DNA of 21,126 nucleotides. It comes from Ophiothrix spiculata (taxonomy: Eukaryota; Echinodermata; Ophiuroidea; Amphilepidida; Ophiotrichidae). Shown piece after piece: positions 1-8,298 of this stretch. Below the pieces are notes generated by a model. It was not told the origin of the DNA. It saw only the letters and a list, made by a program, of their open reading frames with translations, and did no database searches. The DNA lies in NCBI GenBank assembly GCA_000969725.1, contig JXSR01S029546.1; one strand, 5' to 3'. The stretch's first letter is position 1. Each line of letters begins with the position of its first letter. Both the position numbers and the translations under genes were made by a program.

Positions 1-174
1 TTCGTATGTCCCATAATGCATCTTGAAAGTACCACAAATACGGGACCTTGTGACGTATCTTGCGCAGTCGAGTTGTGCGCAATGTGCAGAACTTCAAATA
101 TGATAGACTGGGCAAGATACGTCACAAGGTCCCGTATTTGTGGTACTTTCAAGATGCATTAAGGGACATACGAA
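1..174. mobile_element. Long hairpin / foldback MITE-like inverted repeat
   Basis: Positions 1-67 and 108-174 are reverse complements with only two mismatches (13/162 and 64/111), separated by a 40-bp loop. The outer end is TTCGTATGTCCC. Such a compact near-perfect palindrome fits a foldback MITE. The left edge coincides with the window start, so the arm could extend further and no target-site duplication can be tested. The element directly precedes copy A of the tandem unit (from 184). It replaces the sequence found upstream of the same point in copies B, C and D, so it either inserted at or marks the left break of the homology. Confidence 0.75.
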
Positions 175-753
175 AGTGGTCTATCTGCCAATTCTATCCT
201 TCATAAATCACAACATCCTCTTATGGCTCAGTTCATAGTATCACATTATACCTTAAGGCGCAAGATAGGAACTTTCACACTTCAATGAGATTTATAACGA
301 AAATATTATCAGAAAAGGTCATTAACAGTTTAAGTAAAAATTTATCAAAATTCACCTCAATATCTTCTGAAGACTGTCTACTAATACTCAAAGCAAAAAG
401 ATGTCAACTACAAATATCAAACTTGATGGTCAAATTTTTACTCCGTATTGATTTCAGTTCATCCAGTGTTCATCAACCTAAAACAAGATTAGCATGTTAC
501 CGTCAACTGACGAATTACTTGAAAGAATATCACCCATACGTTTCAATGCACAGATGCCTTAAAATGCACTGGTGTTTTTTCTGAATGCTGTCTCAACGAG
601 ATGTAATTCTGTTGTGTGGCTGAACGATTTGTTCAAACTGATGGGATTTTTATCTATTTCAGCATTAACAACAAATTTTTTTAATAGAAGTTTTTTGCAC
701 AACTGATGTAAAGTTCTTTTTTTTTTAATTAATGGTGAGTAGATAGAGTGACT

Positions 754-1080
754 GCTGTAAGAGCATCTCACTTAGATTATTGCATCAAGTAGCTATACAG
801 AAGGTACCAAATCAATAATTAGCTGAGAACAACCCCGTACCCCCCAAAGCACCAAAATATGTAAACGTAGGTCGTTTTTTAATAAAATACTGCACACAAT
901 GCTTGCAAAATTGCTAAAAACATTTTTTTTTTGCTTGTCACTTTGTCAAAACCGCTAAAATTAGTTTACAGTTGACCAAAAAGAAATTTTTCCTCCAAAA
1001 AGTCCACTTTTTAAAATTCACACCCCCCTTTGAAAAAATCCTGGCAACGGGCTTGGCTAAGAAGAATGATCCTAAGTGTC
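754..1080. mobile_element. Copy-A-private insertion, probable transposon remnant
   Basis: B (about 6860) runs directly from GATAGAGTGACT into ACTTGAAATGCC, whereas A has about 327 bp between the two. The insert contains several homopolymer runs. Near its right side is a CCCCCTTTGAAAAAATCC stretch followed by TGGCAACGGGC, which resembles the subterminal composition of many degraded invertebrate DNA transposons. No clear terminal inverted repeat or target duplication is visible, so family and exact ends are unresolved. A deletion in B and C is the alternative. Confidence 0.4.
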
Positions 1081-2112
1081 ACTTGAAATGCCAAGTCCAT
1101 CTCTTGCATTTAGCTTGCATTTATGCTTTTAATTTAACATGTGGTGTATTTTGTTTCATATGTCACTCTCAAAAGTGTTTAGGCCTAGAATCAACATGTC
1201 CTAGTTTTAAATAAGTACTTTCTTTGATATTGTGTAAAAATGACTGGATTATGAAGAATTTGCCAAATGTGAGAATCAAAAGAATTTGAAACTTAATGTC
1301 TTTGCTGTAAAGCACTTCAATTCCATCTAGAGATATTTTATTTCACAATTAGAAGTGTTTATGTGGAAAACGTGTTGAATTTAAAGGAACTGCTTTCAAT
1401 ATTATAGGTAGTTGGACAAATTTAAGGAATTTTCCACTGAAAAAGTGGCGTGCAAAACAAAGGATTTATTGAATGTAAGGGACCACTTGTGAATTCACAC
1501 TACTGGCTCATGTTATGCTATAAGCATATCTTGTACTTGCTGAAAAACTTTGCATATAAACTGTACATTTTATAAAAGTATGTTTAGCAATGGTTTCAAG
1601 GCTACCTGAATTCCAAGATAAACCAATAAATTTATTCCCAATTTGCTCATGTTTATGGACATCTTTGTATACAACAGCGGTTATATCTACTGCAGGAGTT
1701 CCACCCATGCTTCATCAAGCCAGAATTTGTTCTCCAAACTCATCAACAAATATCCAAGATAACTTGAGTAAATGTCACCTGCAGGTACATAGGTGTTCAT
1801 TCATGCAATGTTGTATAGACTAGTGAGTATAAACTTATTTAGAAAATCACTATTTTTAGAGTGAACAGCAAAGCTGCTTTAAGTAAACAAACTGTAAAAA
1901 GTGGATTGTTTTTCACTCTGTATATAAAACAAATATTGTTTGTATGCTTTTAACAATGAAGCATATTTTTAATTACAAAGGCAAACTAGCAATATTAATA
2001 TTGTATAAAAGTAAGAAACCGGTCATTCCATAAAAATGGCTACTGATGTTCTCATAATATAACCTCTCGGTACCGCCACTTAAATTGATGTAGATTTGGC
2101 CAGGTAGTAAAC
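1081..2112. other. Copy A body, no gene recognised
   Basis: This is shared unit sequence (compare 6863-8995 without the LINE in B, and about 13526-14545 in C). It includes a small stem CCACT/AGTGG near 1434-1447, present in all three copies and beside the LINE insertion point in B. Short frames exist on both strands around 1508-1823. They change mainly at amino-acid-altering positions between copies, so I do not call an exon here. Confidence 0.6.
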
Positions 2113-2561
2113 TGTAAAGCGGTGGTCACAACCCGTCGTACGTGCACGTACGTGCAGTCTGCGTGCAAAAACGTAGGAAAATCGTGCAAAACGTATGTTG
2201 TCGGTACCGATTTTAGAGCACGCAGACACGACGTAGCATTTTTAGTCCATGAGGAACTTTCTCTGCGTTCTTGCTACGTTTTTTCCACACGTACGATGGA
2301 CGCACGTGTATCGTACGAACATCGTACGTGCAACATACGAATTTCCTGATTCTGATATTTTTTTCAGCAGTCACGTCTTCTACCGACGACGCACAATGCA
2401 CGTGCGTGCTCCGCACGTTGCACGTGCGTGCTCCGCACGTTGAACGTACGTGCTCCGTGCCTACACTGTCATTGACAGTTCAACAGTTCATTGAGCACCA
2501 AGAACTTACGTTCATCGTACCGAGTCGGCGCGTGCTCGGCACCTACAACGTACGTTGTAGG
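2113..2561. mobile_element. CpG- and ACGT-rich block, transposon-like, copy A only
   Basis: Homology to B and C stops soon after the TAAACTG at about 2112. The block is saturated with CGTACG, ACGTGC and GCACGT words in an otherwise AT-rich, CpG-poor window. It contains inverted repeats such as GTCTGCGTGC (about 2157-2166) against GCACGCAGAC (about 2219-2228). At 2399-2464 lies a 22-bp tandem repeat. The composition and abrupt edges argue for an inserted element; no terminal repeats could be matched. The open frames here on both strands are side effects of the simple ACGT-rich composition, not genes. Confidence 0.5.
2399..2464. repeat. 22-bp GC-rich tandem repeat, three units
   Basis: Two identical 22-bp units (2399-2420, 2421-2442) are followed by a diverged third (2443-2464). 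Each unit has the core CGTGCGTGCTCCGCACG, which is itself an imperfect palindrome (CGTGC...GCACG), so each unit can form a small stem. Confidence 0.85.
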
Positions 2562-2775
2562 GTGTTCCCTCCTCAGAAGCTGAAAGATTTTGAAGTTTTT
2601 AATTGATATTGTATAGCATTTTATGAATACTTTAAAGAGAATTCTAAGCAGATATGAAGATATTTGCAGAGGGGAGTCCGAAGGGATGTTCCCCCAGAGA
2701 AGCTGAAAAATTTTGAATTTCTGGAATTAATCAATTAGTGGCATTTGGTGAATACTTTAAGGATAATTTTATATA
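2562..2775. repeat. 124-bp direct duplication inside the copy-A insert
   Basis: The segment from 2562 (GTGTTCCCTCCTCAGAAGCTG) to about 2645 is repeated from 2686 (ATGTTCCCCCAGAGAAGCTG) to about 2772. The offset is 124 bp, and both copies include AGAAGCTGAAA and GAATACTTTAA. The composition resembles degraded DNA-transposon interior. The probable continuation after the nested MITE (3338-3393) ends in a GGTACGCCACTG motif typical of invertebrate transposon termini. Confidence 0.65.
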
Positions 2776-3335
2776 CACTCTAAGAAATTTCCCGTAAATT
2801 TTACGGTAAAATCACTGGCAATTCGGTTGCCAACATTTTACCGTAAAATTTACAACTTTACCGTAAATTATTATACGGTATTTTACTGTATTTTTACATG
2901 TGGCTGTTTATTTTACTGTATTTTACCGTCAAATCATATTTTTTTATGGACCTTTCCTACCTGTTTCGAAGCATAGGGGGATTCTGACACCAGTTTTCAA
3001 CTTAAAATCGGATGATTTAGTGTCAAAATAAGCATCCCTATAGCCATTCTCAAGAACAAGGCATGCTTGCAGATTGCCACACCAAGGGAAAATGTGCAGC
3101 CTTGGTACAATAACTACAGATATATTTTATATTTAGTATATATTTTCTGTGGTGTCAAATTCTCTTTTTTGCTATTAATTTACGGTATAATCCCGTGAAA
3201 AGACGGTCATCGCAATAAATAACTGATATATGCCGTTAAATTTACTAACGTCCGTAAATATTTTCTTAAGGGATTTCACCGTTACAAAATACTGGTTTTC
3301 TACCGTAAAAATACGCTCATTTTTTAGATAGAGTG
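2776..3335. mobile_element. MITE with CACTCTA termini, flanked by TA
   Basis: The left end is CACTCTAAGAAAT. The right end, read on the other strand, is CACTCTATCTAAAAAA. Both are flanked outside by TA (2774-2775 and 3336-3337). The subterminal parts are filled with opposing TTTACGGTAAAAT and TACCGTAAAA words, giving strong self-complementarity. The length of 560 bp and absence of a reading frame indicate a non-autonomous element. A TA target suggests Tc1/mariner-like mobilisation; the CACT terminus would also suit CACTA/EnSpm, but the 3-bp flanks do not match. It is nested in the older duplicated block. Confidence 0.7.
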
Positions 3336-3337
3336 TA

Positions 3338-3393
3338 GTAGGAAAATACTTGCACTGTAAATACTCAATTCAAAAAGTCTAGGTACGCCACTG
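3338..3393. mobile_element. Probable right end of the older copy-A insert
   Basis: Sequence after the nested MITE continues as non-unit DNA until about 3394, where unit homology resumes with TAACCCTTACCCTAACCC (compare 15757 in C). It ends in CCTAGG-like GGTACGCCACTG. Linking it to 2562-2775 across the MITE is inference from continuity and composition. Confidence 0.35.
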
Positions 3394-3603
3394 TATAACC
3401 CTTACCCTAACCCAAACCAGTATTGAAACAGGTTCCTCAAGAGGAAGTGAAATATATCAGTTGTAGGTATTCTTATATTGGATTGAAAATATTAACATCT
3501 AGTAAGCTTATTGGTACATTTCAGGACTTGATCTGAATTTTGTCGTAATCTTTGAAAAGTAGGTTGAATAAATTTCAATGTATTTTCTTACAACAATGGA
3601 AGT

Positions 3604-4065
3604 CACTGTTGTTTGAGGTGGACATTTATTCATTTTTAACCAAAAATTCATTTTTTCTTCACAGAAAATTGAAAAAGCAGTACAAGTAAATGGAATGTGT
3701 TGCATAATAAAGTTTTGAACCCGTTCTAAAAATTTTATTCCATTTTGGTTGAAATTTTGTTAATTTTGAGCTCATTTACTGGTATTTTTTGTAAATTCAG
3801 ATATGTGCAAAAATGAGGCGCTATACATATTTCAAATTATTGATTATATTTGATTATCGATTATGTTGTTTGATCTGTGAAGATTTTGACTAAAAATGAT
3901 ATATAAAATTTTTTGACGTCAGATCCTTCATTTGCATATCTAATTTCAGTAATACACACCAGTATACCCCTTCTACATCCAAAAATGAGTTTTTATGAAT
4001 AGCACCATCTATTTTGACACTTAGAAATAAAATGTACCTATTTCTATTGTGTTCAAACAACAGTG
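3604..4065. mobile_element. 462-bp non-autonomous DNA element with 13-bp TIR and AAGT duplication
   Basis: Terminal inverted repeats are CACTGTTGTTTGA at the left and its exact complement TCAAACAACAGTG at the right. The direct repeat AAGT flanks both ends (3600-3603, 4066-4069). The other copies preserve the unoccupied site: C reads CAATGGAAGTATGTTATG near 15955, B a slightly altered version near 9535. The interior is AT-rich and has no reading frame of note. The terminus begins CACTG like CACTA/EnSpm elements, but a 4-bp duplication is not the usual 3 bp, so the superfamily is open. Confidence 0.8.
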
Positions 4066-5365
4066 AAGTATATTATGTCAATCTGTCACCAACCACCTTT
4101 CTTCTTGAGAATACACTATCCATGGATATACAATTTGTTGAATAAAATATTTTTGACACCTAATATGTATCATAGTTTAAGCCCTGATAGATTAAAATCA
4201 AAGTACTATGGGATATTCTAGGCATGCTGCGTGATATTTCAGTACTAATTTATTTATTTTTTGTTTCAACAAGCTAAAACTTTCATATTCTTGGATAAAG
4301 GCCATCTTATTTCCTTGGAACATGTTACTTTAGGCAAGAAAGTAACAAGATCACCTTGGATTCCAAATTCTTCACACATGATGCAAAAAGTTACCAGCAC
4401 CGTGTGATTGCATTAAATTGCCCGTAATTTATCATTCAATGGAACAGTGTCTATAACATCCAAAATGAATGTTACATTAGTCAAACAGTGTCTAGTCTGC
4501 CATCAATTACGAGTGGCTTGTTAAGATGATCACAGATCTCCAGGTTCAATTATCAGATGCCAAACGCCCTATAATCACTACACATCTAATGCATTAAACA
4601 TGGCAACCATGCATAATACATCTTGACTACTTTACAGCTCATCAATTTTCTAACATTTTCTCATTCAAAGGTTACTAGCTACTGGTAGTGATGACGACAC
4701 TTTAAAGTAAACAAATAACCATAAGAGATGGTTGAAAAAATGATAACTATTCTACTTTTTAGAACCTAAAAATGATTGTCAAGGAGTGTTTTCTTATTAA
4801 GTAGAATCTTAAGTAATTTGAATATTGCTCAATAATAGGTAACAAAATGTTGATCTATTTCATGCAATACTTCAAAACTTGAAAATCAAAAATTTGAAAA
4901 AAATTAAAGTTTACTTATGCAAATTTTAGTTGGGCTTAATCTCTAGAAATAAATTTATAGGATCATTCAACAAATTGAAATTTACTGAAAATTTATATAG
5001 CTTGAATGGTACTCAAAGGAAATATGTGAAAATCATGGTCAAATCTAAGGAATTTACATGTAAAAACATACGAAAAGCAATTGGTGGTGTAATTCCTAAT
5101 ATTTGAAGAATGTAAATGAATGGAAGTGGTCCTCATCACAAAGCTCTGTGAACATACCAGCATAATTGGCTAGACAGCTGATAAGCCTTATGTACAGCAA
5201 ATAAATAACCACAATCAGTACTTACTATAAATAGAAAATTTGGCTGATTGCATCAAAAAAGTCAAGCCCTAAAATTAAATTGTTTTCTAATTCTAACCCT
5301 AAACCTAACCCTCCTCTAACCTCAAAACTAAAAAAAAAACTTCCCAAGATCAATTCAGCATAAAT
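4066..5365. other. Copy A body, no gene recognised
   Basis: This is shared unit sequence. One very well preserved stretch (about 4560-4676, matching 10041-10158 and 16452-16566) has no indels among the copies but is not open in a consistent frame. Around 4430-4560, frames on both strands look protein-like in C, but 4-5 bp indels break them in A and B. A degenerate telomere-like CCCTAA run lies at 5291-5317. Confidence 0.6.
5291..5317. repeat. Short degenerate CCCTAA (telomere-like) run
   Basis: The sequence reads TTCTAACCCTAAACCTAACC, about three imperfect CCCTAA units, the complement of the metazoan telomere repeat TTAGGG. A matching run is at 18433-18455 in C, and a decayed one near 11276-11298 in B, so it belongs to the ancestral unit. 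A two-unit run also sits at 3405-3417 and 15759-15769. It is too short to imply a true telomeric insertion. Confidence 0.45.
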
Positions 5366-5594
5366 TCAATCAATCAATCAATGATACAAGTACTTGCATG
5401 ATAACATGCATACCCCATGAAGGAGTCTATTCGTACAGGGGACCCACGGCTTTACGTGACTGTCCGACCACGGAGCAAGTAGAGTAAAGTTTCTTGCTCA
5501 AGGAAACAAGGAGACGAAAACCGCCCAGCCCGGGGCTCGAACCCACAACCTCTGCATTCCGAGACCCGTGCTCTAACCGCTCGGCCACGCTCCC
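5366..5594 (-). mobile_element. tRNA-derived SINE, apparently full length
   Basis: Read on the minus strand it starts with a tRNA-like head. The RNA polymerase III A box TGGCCGAGCGG is at 5587-5577 and the B box GGTTCGAGCC at 5543-5534, at tRNA spacing. The head resembles tRNA-Ser/Leu. A body follows with a CCTTGAGCAAGAAACTTT motif, and the element ends in an ATTG microsatellite tail (5382-5367). B is empty here: its CAGCATAAATT runs straight into ACTTGCTTTC near 11375. The SINE lies in the presumed intron about 45 bp beyond the splice donor of the candidate exon, in the same orientation as that exon. Confidence 0.85.
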
Positions 5595-5641
5595 CTCTGA
5601 TAGTTGCTTTCATTTGTCAGTTTGTAGATACTTTTACTTAC

Positions 5642-5809
5642 CACCGTAACACCTCCACCTCCACCTCCTCCTCCACCTGCCTTCCCCACTGTCCCTCCAT
5701 ACATTCTGTTAAGTTCAAAGTAAAGCTTTTTATGACGTAGCAGAGATTTTAATATCCAATATGTCCAATAGATTTGTTGGTTGTTATCACTGAATTCAAG
5801 ATTCGGCAT
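5642..5809 (-). CDS. Candidate first coding exon, copy A (unknown protein)
   Basis: The frame opens with ATG at 5809 (MPNLEFSDNNQQ), continues through an aromatic and basic stretch (WTYWILKSLLRHKK, residues 15-28; FELNRMYGG, 31-39) and ends in a nine-glycine run followed by VTV. It stops at a consensus donor: exon base G at 5642, then GTAAGT. The exon is 168 bp, exactly 56 codons, phase 0. Copies B and C have 54 codons, differing by two glycines. Substitutions among copies include several synonymous ones (Thr ACG/ACA, Leu CTA/TTA, Val GTG/GTT, Tyr TAC/TAT) and a few replacements near the N-terminus. I do not recognise the family, and no signal peptide or transmembrane segment is evident. A short overlapping uORF starts at 5831. 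A structural RNA or a pseudogene exon remains possible. Confidence 0.45.
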
Positions 5810-6083
5810 CACTTGGCCTCATTTCAGTCATATATACGCAGGCTGTTTGTTATTCCGATATTGTACACAAGATGACCAGAAAATAAACAGAATTTCATTT
5901 CCGACCTCGTCGCCTGCCTTTCACCACGACTTCCTTTCAGAGCTCAATGAAATATAGCTTTAGATATAGTTATGTCAATCAAAAATCTGGCTCACCGTTT
6001 CTCAAGAGGTTTTGAACTGATAAGATATTTTAAAGATGAGAAATTTGTGCTATATTTGGTATTCCAATAATTTCTGATAGCAG
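5810..6083 (-). promoter_or_regulatory. Indel-free block upstream of candidate exon, copy A
   Basis: From the candidate ATG outward to the CTGCTATCAGAAATTATTGG motif, the distance is exactly 274 bp in A, B and C, with only scattered substitutions. Sequence just beyond it differs by a roughly 30-bp indel. A TATA-like CTATATTT (minus strand, 5957-5950) is kept in all three. It lies about 140 bp before the ATG, which would leave a roughly 110-nt 5' UTR containing the uORF at 5831-5796. A promoter plus 5' UTR role is inference from position and conservation. Confidence 0.35.
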
Positions 6084-7195
6084 ACAGAGAGAGAGATTTG
6101 ATTTCAAACTTGTCCTTGATATTTCCTTTTGAAGTAACTCCTGTAATGTAGCTAAGATGTACACACTACAAATCTCTTGAAGTTTCATTACCTCAGGCTT
6201 GGTTCATAATCACAATGCATCAGATAAGGGAACTATGGCTGCTATAGGTGAGCATCACTGGGTAATTAGATAGCATCTCTGCAGCTCTGAATCTGCAAAT
6301 TATATCCTTCATAAAACACAACATCCTGTTATGGCTCAGTTAATAGTATCACATTATACCTTAAGGCGCAAGATAGGAACTTTCACACTTCAATGAGATT
6401 TATAACTAAAATATTATCAGAAAAGGTTATTAACAGTTTAAGTAGAAATTTATCAAAATTCACCTTCACATCAATATCTTCTGAAGATAGTATTTCTGAA
6501 TAGTCCACTAATACTCAAAGCGGAAAAGATGTAAACTGCAAATTCAAACTTGACGGTCAAATTTTTACTCCGTATTGATTTCAGTTCATCCAGCGTTCAT
6601 CAACCTAAAATAAGATTAACATGTTACTTCAACTGACAAATTACTTGAAAGAAATATCACCCATATTTTTCATTGCACAGATGCCTTAAAATGCACTGGC
6701 GTTTTCTCTGAATGTTGTTGTGTGGCTGAACAATTTGCTCAAACTGATGGGGTTTTTTTTATTTCAGCAGAAACAACATACTTTTCAAATAGAGGTAATT
6801 TGCACAACCGATGTAAATTTCATTTTTTAAAGATATATGGTAAAGAGATAGAGTGACTACTTGAAATGCCAAATCCATCACTGGCATTTAGCTTGCTTTT
6901 ATGCTTTTACTGTAAAATGTGGTGTATTTTGTTTCATGTCACTCTCAAAAGTGTTTAGGCCTATAATCAACATGTCCTAGTTTTAAGGAAGTACTATATT
7001 TGATGTTGTGTAAAAATGACTGGATTATGAAGAATTTACCAAATGTAAGAATCAAAAGAATTTGAAACTTAATGTCTTTGTTGCAAAGCACTTCAATTCC
7101 ATCTAGAGATATTTTATTTCACAATTAGAAGTGTTTATGTGGAAAACGTTAAATTTAAAGGAACTGCTTTCAATATTATAGGTAGTTGTACAAAT

Positions 7196-8068
7196 AATGT
7201 TCTTTCTGATTGGTGTAGACTTCATGGTGGTGTTCAACAAGGCACACTTATTGGTCCAATTGTTTTTATGGTACTTGTAAATGATGCTGCCAGAATGCAA
7301 GAATCAAACAAACTTGCTTTAAAATATGTAGATGACTTGACAATTGTGGAAAATGTTCCATTATCACACAACAGTACAATTCAGCATGATTTGGACAATT
7401 TTAGTAACTGGGCTGAGGTTAACAAAATGAAACTTAACCCGTCTAAGTGCATGTTCATGGATGTCACCTTCATGAGAGATCCCCCTTCTCTTGATCCTCT
7501 TCGTCTTTGTAACCAAGATCTTCAACAAACAGATTTTGTGAAGATCCTGGGGATCAAGATCTCTAGTGATCTTAAATGGGACACTCATGTTGGTGACATC
7601 ATTAAGCGTGCAAGTGGTCGGCTTTTCATGCTTACATTGTTAAAAAGATTTGGTCTTCCTGTCAAAGATTTGATCACGATATACATTGGTTTTATTCGCC
7701 CTCTTTTGGAATATGCTGTTCCAGTATGGCATCCCGGTCTAACCGAAAAGCAGCATTATGCCTTGGAGCGTATCCAAAAGAGAGCGTGTAAAATCATGAT
7801 GGGTTCCAAGTATACTTGTTACCAGGATGCCCTGACAACTTGCAGCATACCTGAACTTCACCAACGCCGTGACAAGATATGCTTGGATTTTGCAAATAAA
7901 CTTCTTGAGTCAAATCAATTCAGAAATTGGCTGCCAAAGTCTAGAGCAGATGCCACCAACTCATATAACCTTAGGAACAGTCATAAACTTTCTGTGCCAA
8001 AAACTCGCACAAAGAGGTACTCTGACAGTGCAATACCCTTCATGGTTAAGATCTGGAATAATCAATAA
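7196..8068 (+). CDS. Partial non-LTR reverse transcriptase, C-terminal part
   Basis: This encodes the last roughly 290 residues of a LINE ORF2 reverse transcriptase, which copies element RNA into DNA at a nicked chromosomal site. Visible motifs, numbered from the frame opening at 7139, are: GGVQQGTLIGPIVF at 30-43 (usually GVPQG, so Pro is replaced by Gln); the catalytic YVDD at 63-66; a LNPSKC primer-grip-like segment at 99-104; ILGIKISSDLKW at 136-147; and the C-terminal FIRPLLEYAVPVWH and LERIQKRACKI segments at 185-218. The N-terminal endonuclease and the first RT blocks are missing. The frame extends upstream only through host unit sequence and a GTG at 7139, so there is no genuine start codon and the copy is dead on arrival. 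Confidence 0.85.
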   Translation, partial: NVLSDWCRLHGGVQQGTLIGPIVFMVLVNDAARMQESNKLALKYVDDLTIVENVPLSHNSTIQHDLDNFSNWAEVNKMKLNPSKCMFMDVTFMRDPPSLDPLRLCNQDLQQTDFVKILGIKISSDLKWDTHVGDIIKRASGRLFMLTLLKRFGLPVKDLITIYIGFIRPLLEYAVPVWHPGLTEKQHYALERIQKRACKIMMGSKYTCYQDALTTCSIPELHQRRDKICLDFANKLLESNQFRNWLPKSRADATNSYNLRNSHKLSVPKTRTKRYSDSAIPFMVKIWNNQ

Positions 8069-8298
8069 TCATGCTTTCTAGCTCAGTTTATGTATTTATA
8101 TTTTGATGACCCTCTAGAATGCTCTCCGGTCTTTTAGTGTATATTGTGTGCTGGCATACTTGTTTTAATCATATTGTATGTAATTACATTTGCATGTTTT
8201 ATATGTATTTTATAATTGTAAATATTGTTTTAATTCAGCATTTTGCTGCGATTACAATATTCTTTAATAAACCTTGAATAATAATAATAAAAATAAAA
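7196..8298 (+). mobile_element. 5'-truncated LINE (Jockey/CR1-like group) insertion
   Basis: A (about 1411) and C (about 13845) read GTTGGACAAAT directly into AAGGAATTTTCCAC. In B the same two halves are separated by about 1.1 kb, starting near TGTTCTTTCTGATTGG and ending in a 3' UTR with AATAAA (8266-8271) and an AAT/A-rich tail (about 8277-8298). The retained part is the 3' half of ORF2, the 3' UTR and the tail, the usual product of incomplete target-primed reverse transcription. A possible short AAATAA duplication flanks it but is indistinguishable from the tail. The open frame implies recent insertion. Confidence 0.85.

Larger units (their letters stand above)
184..6291. repeat. Tandem unit copy A (about 6.1 kb)
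   Basis: First of three full direct copies of a long unit. Phasing is set by the motif TCTGCCAATTCTATCCTTC and its following 120 bp, which recur at 6292, 12099 and 19269. Most of the copy aligns by eye with B and C with scattered substitutions and small indels. Copy-private insertions are at about 754-1080, 2113-3393, 3604-4065 and 5366-5594. It lacks the 58-bp minisatellite: the region around 5010-5095 carries a different roughly 90-bp sequence there. On the minus strand it carries a candidate exon at 5642-5809. Unit ends are arbitrary because the copies are head to tail. Confidence 0.9.

Noticed and set aside
1508-1823. Overlapping frames on both strands in the A body, with counterparts in B and C; the minus one looks protein-like.
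   Set aside because: Between copies the changes are mostly replacements, and splice signals are weak. It is treated as shared non-coding unit.
2122-2606. Several Arg/Val/Cys-rich frames on both strands.
   Set aside because: They follow from the ACGT-palindromic composition and tandem 22-bp repeat; no conserved domain or partner copy.
5291-5317. An interstitial telomere or former chromosome end.
   Set aside because: There are only about three degenerate CCCTAA units, and they recur at the equivalent place in other copies as part of the unit.
5534-5594. A functional tRNA gene on the minus strand (A and B boxes present).
   Set aside because: The anticodon and acceptor stems do not close, and the sequence continues into a SINE body and ATTG tail, so it is a SINE head.
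7139-7195. An extended N-terminus of the reverse transcriptase.
   Set aside because: These codons are unit sequence shared with A at about 1370-1418 and begin at GTG, so they are flanking DNA read in frame by chance.
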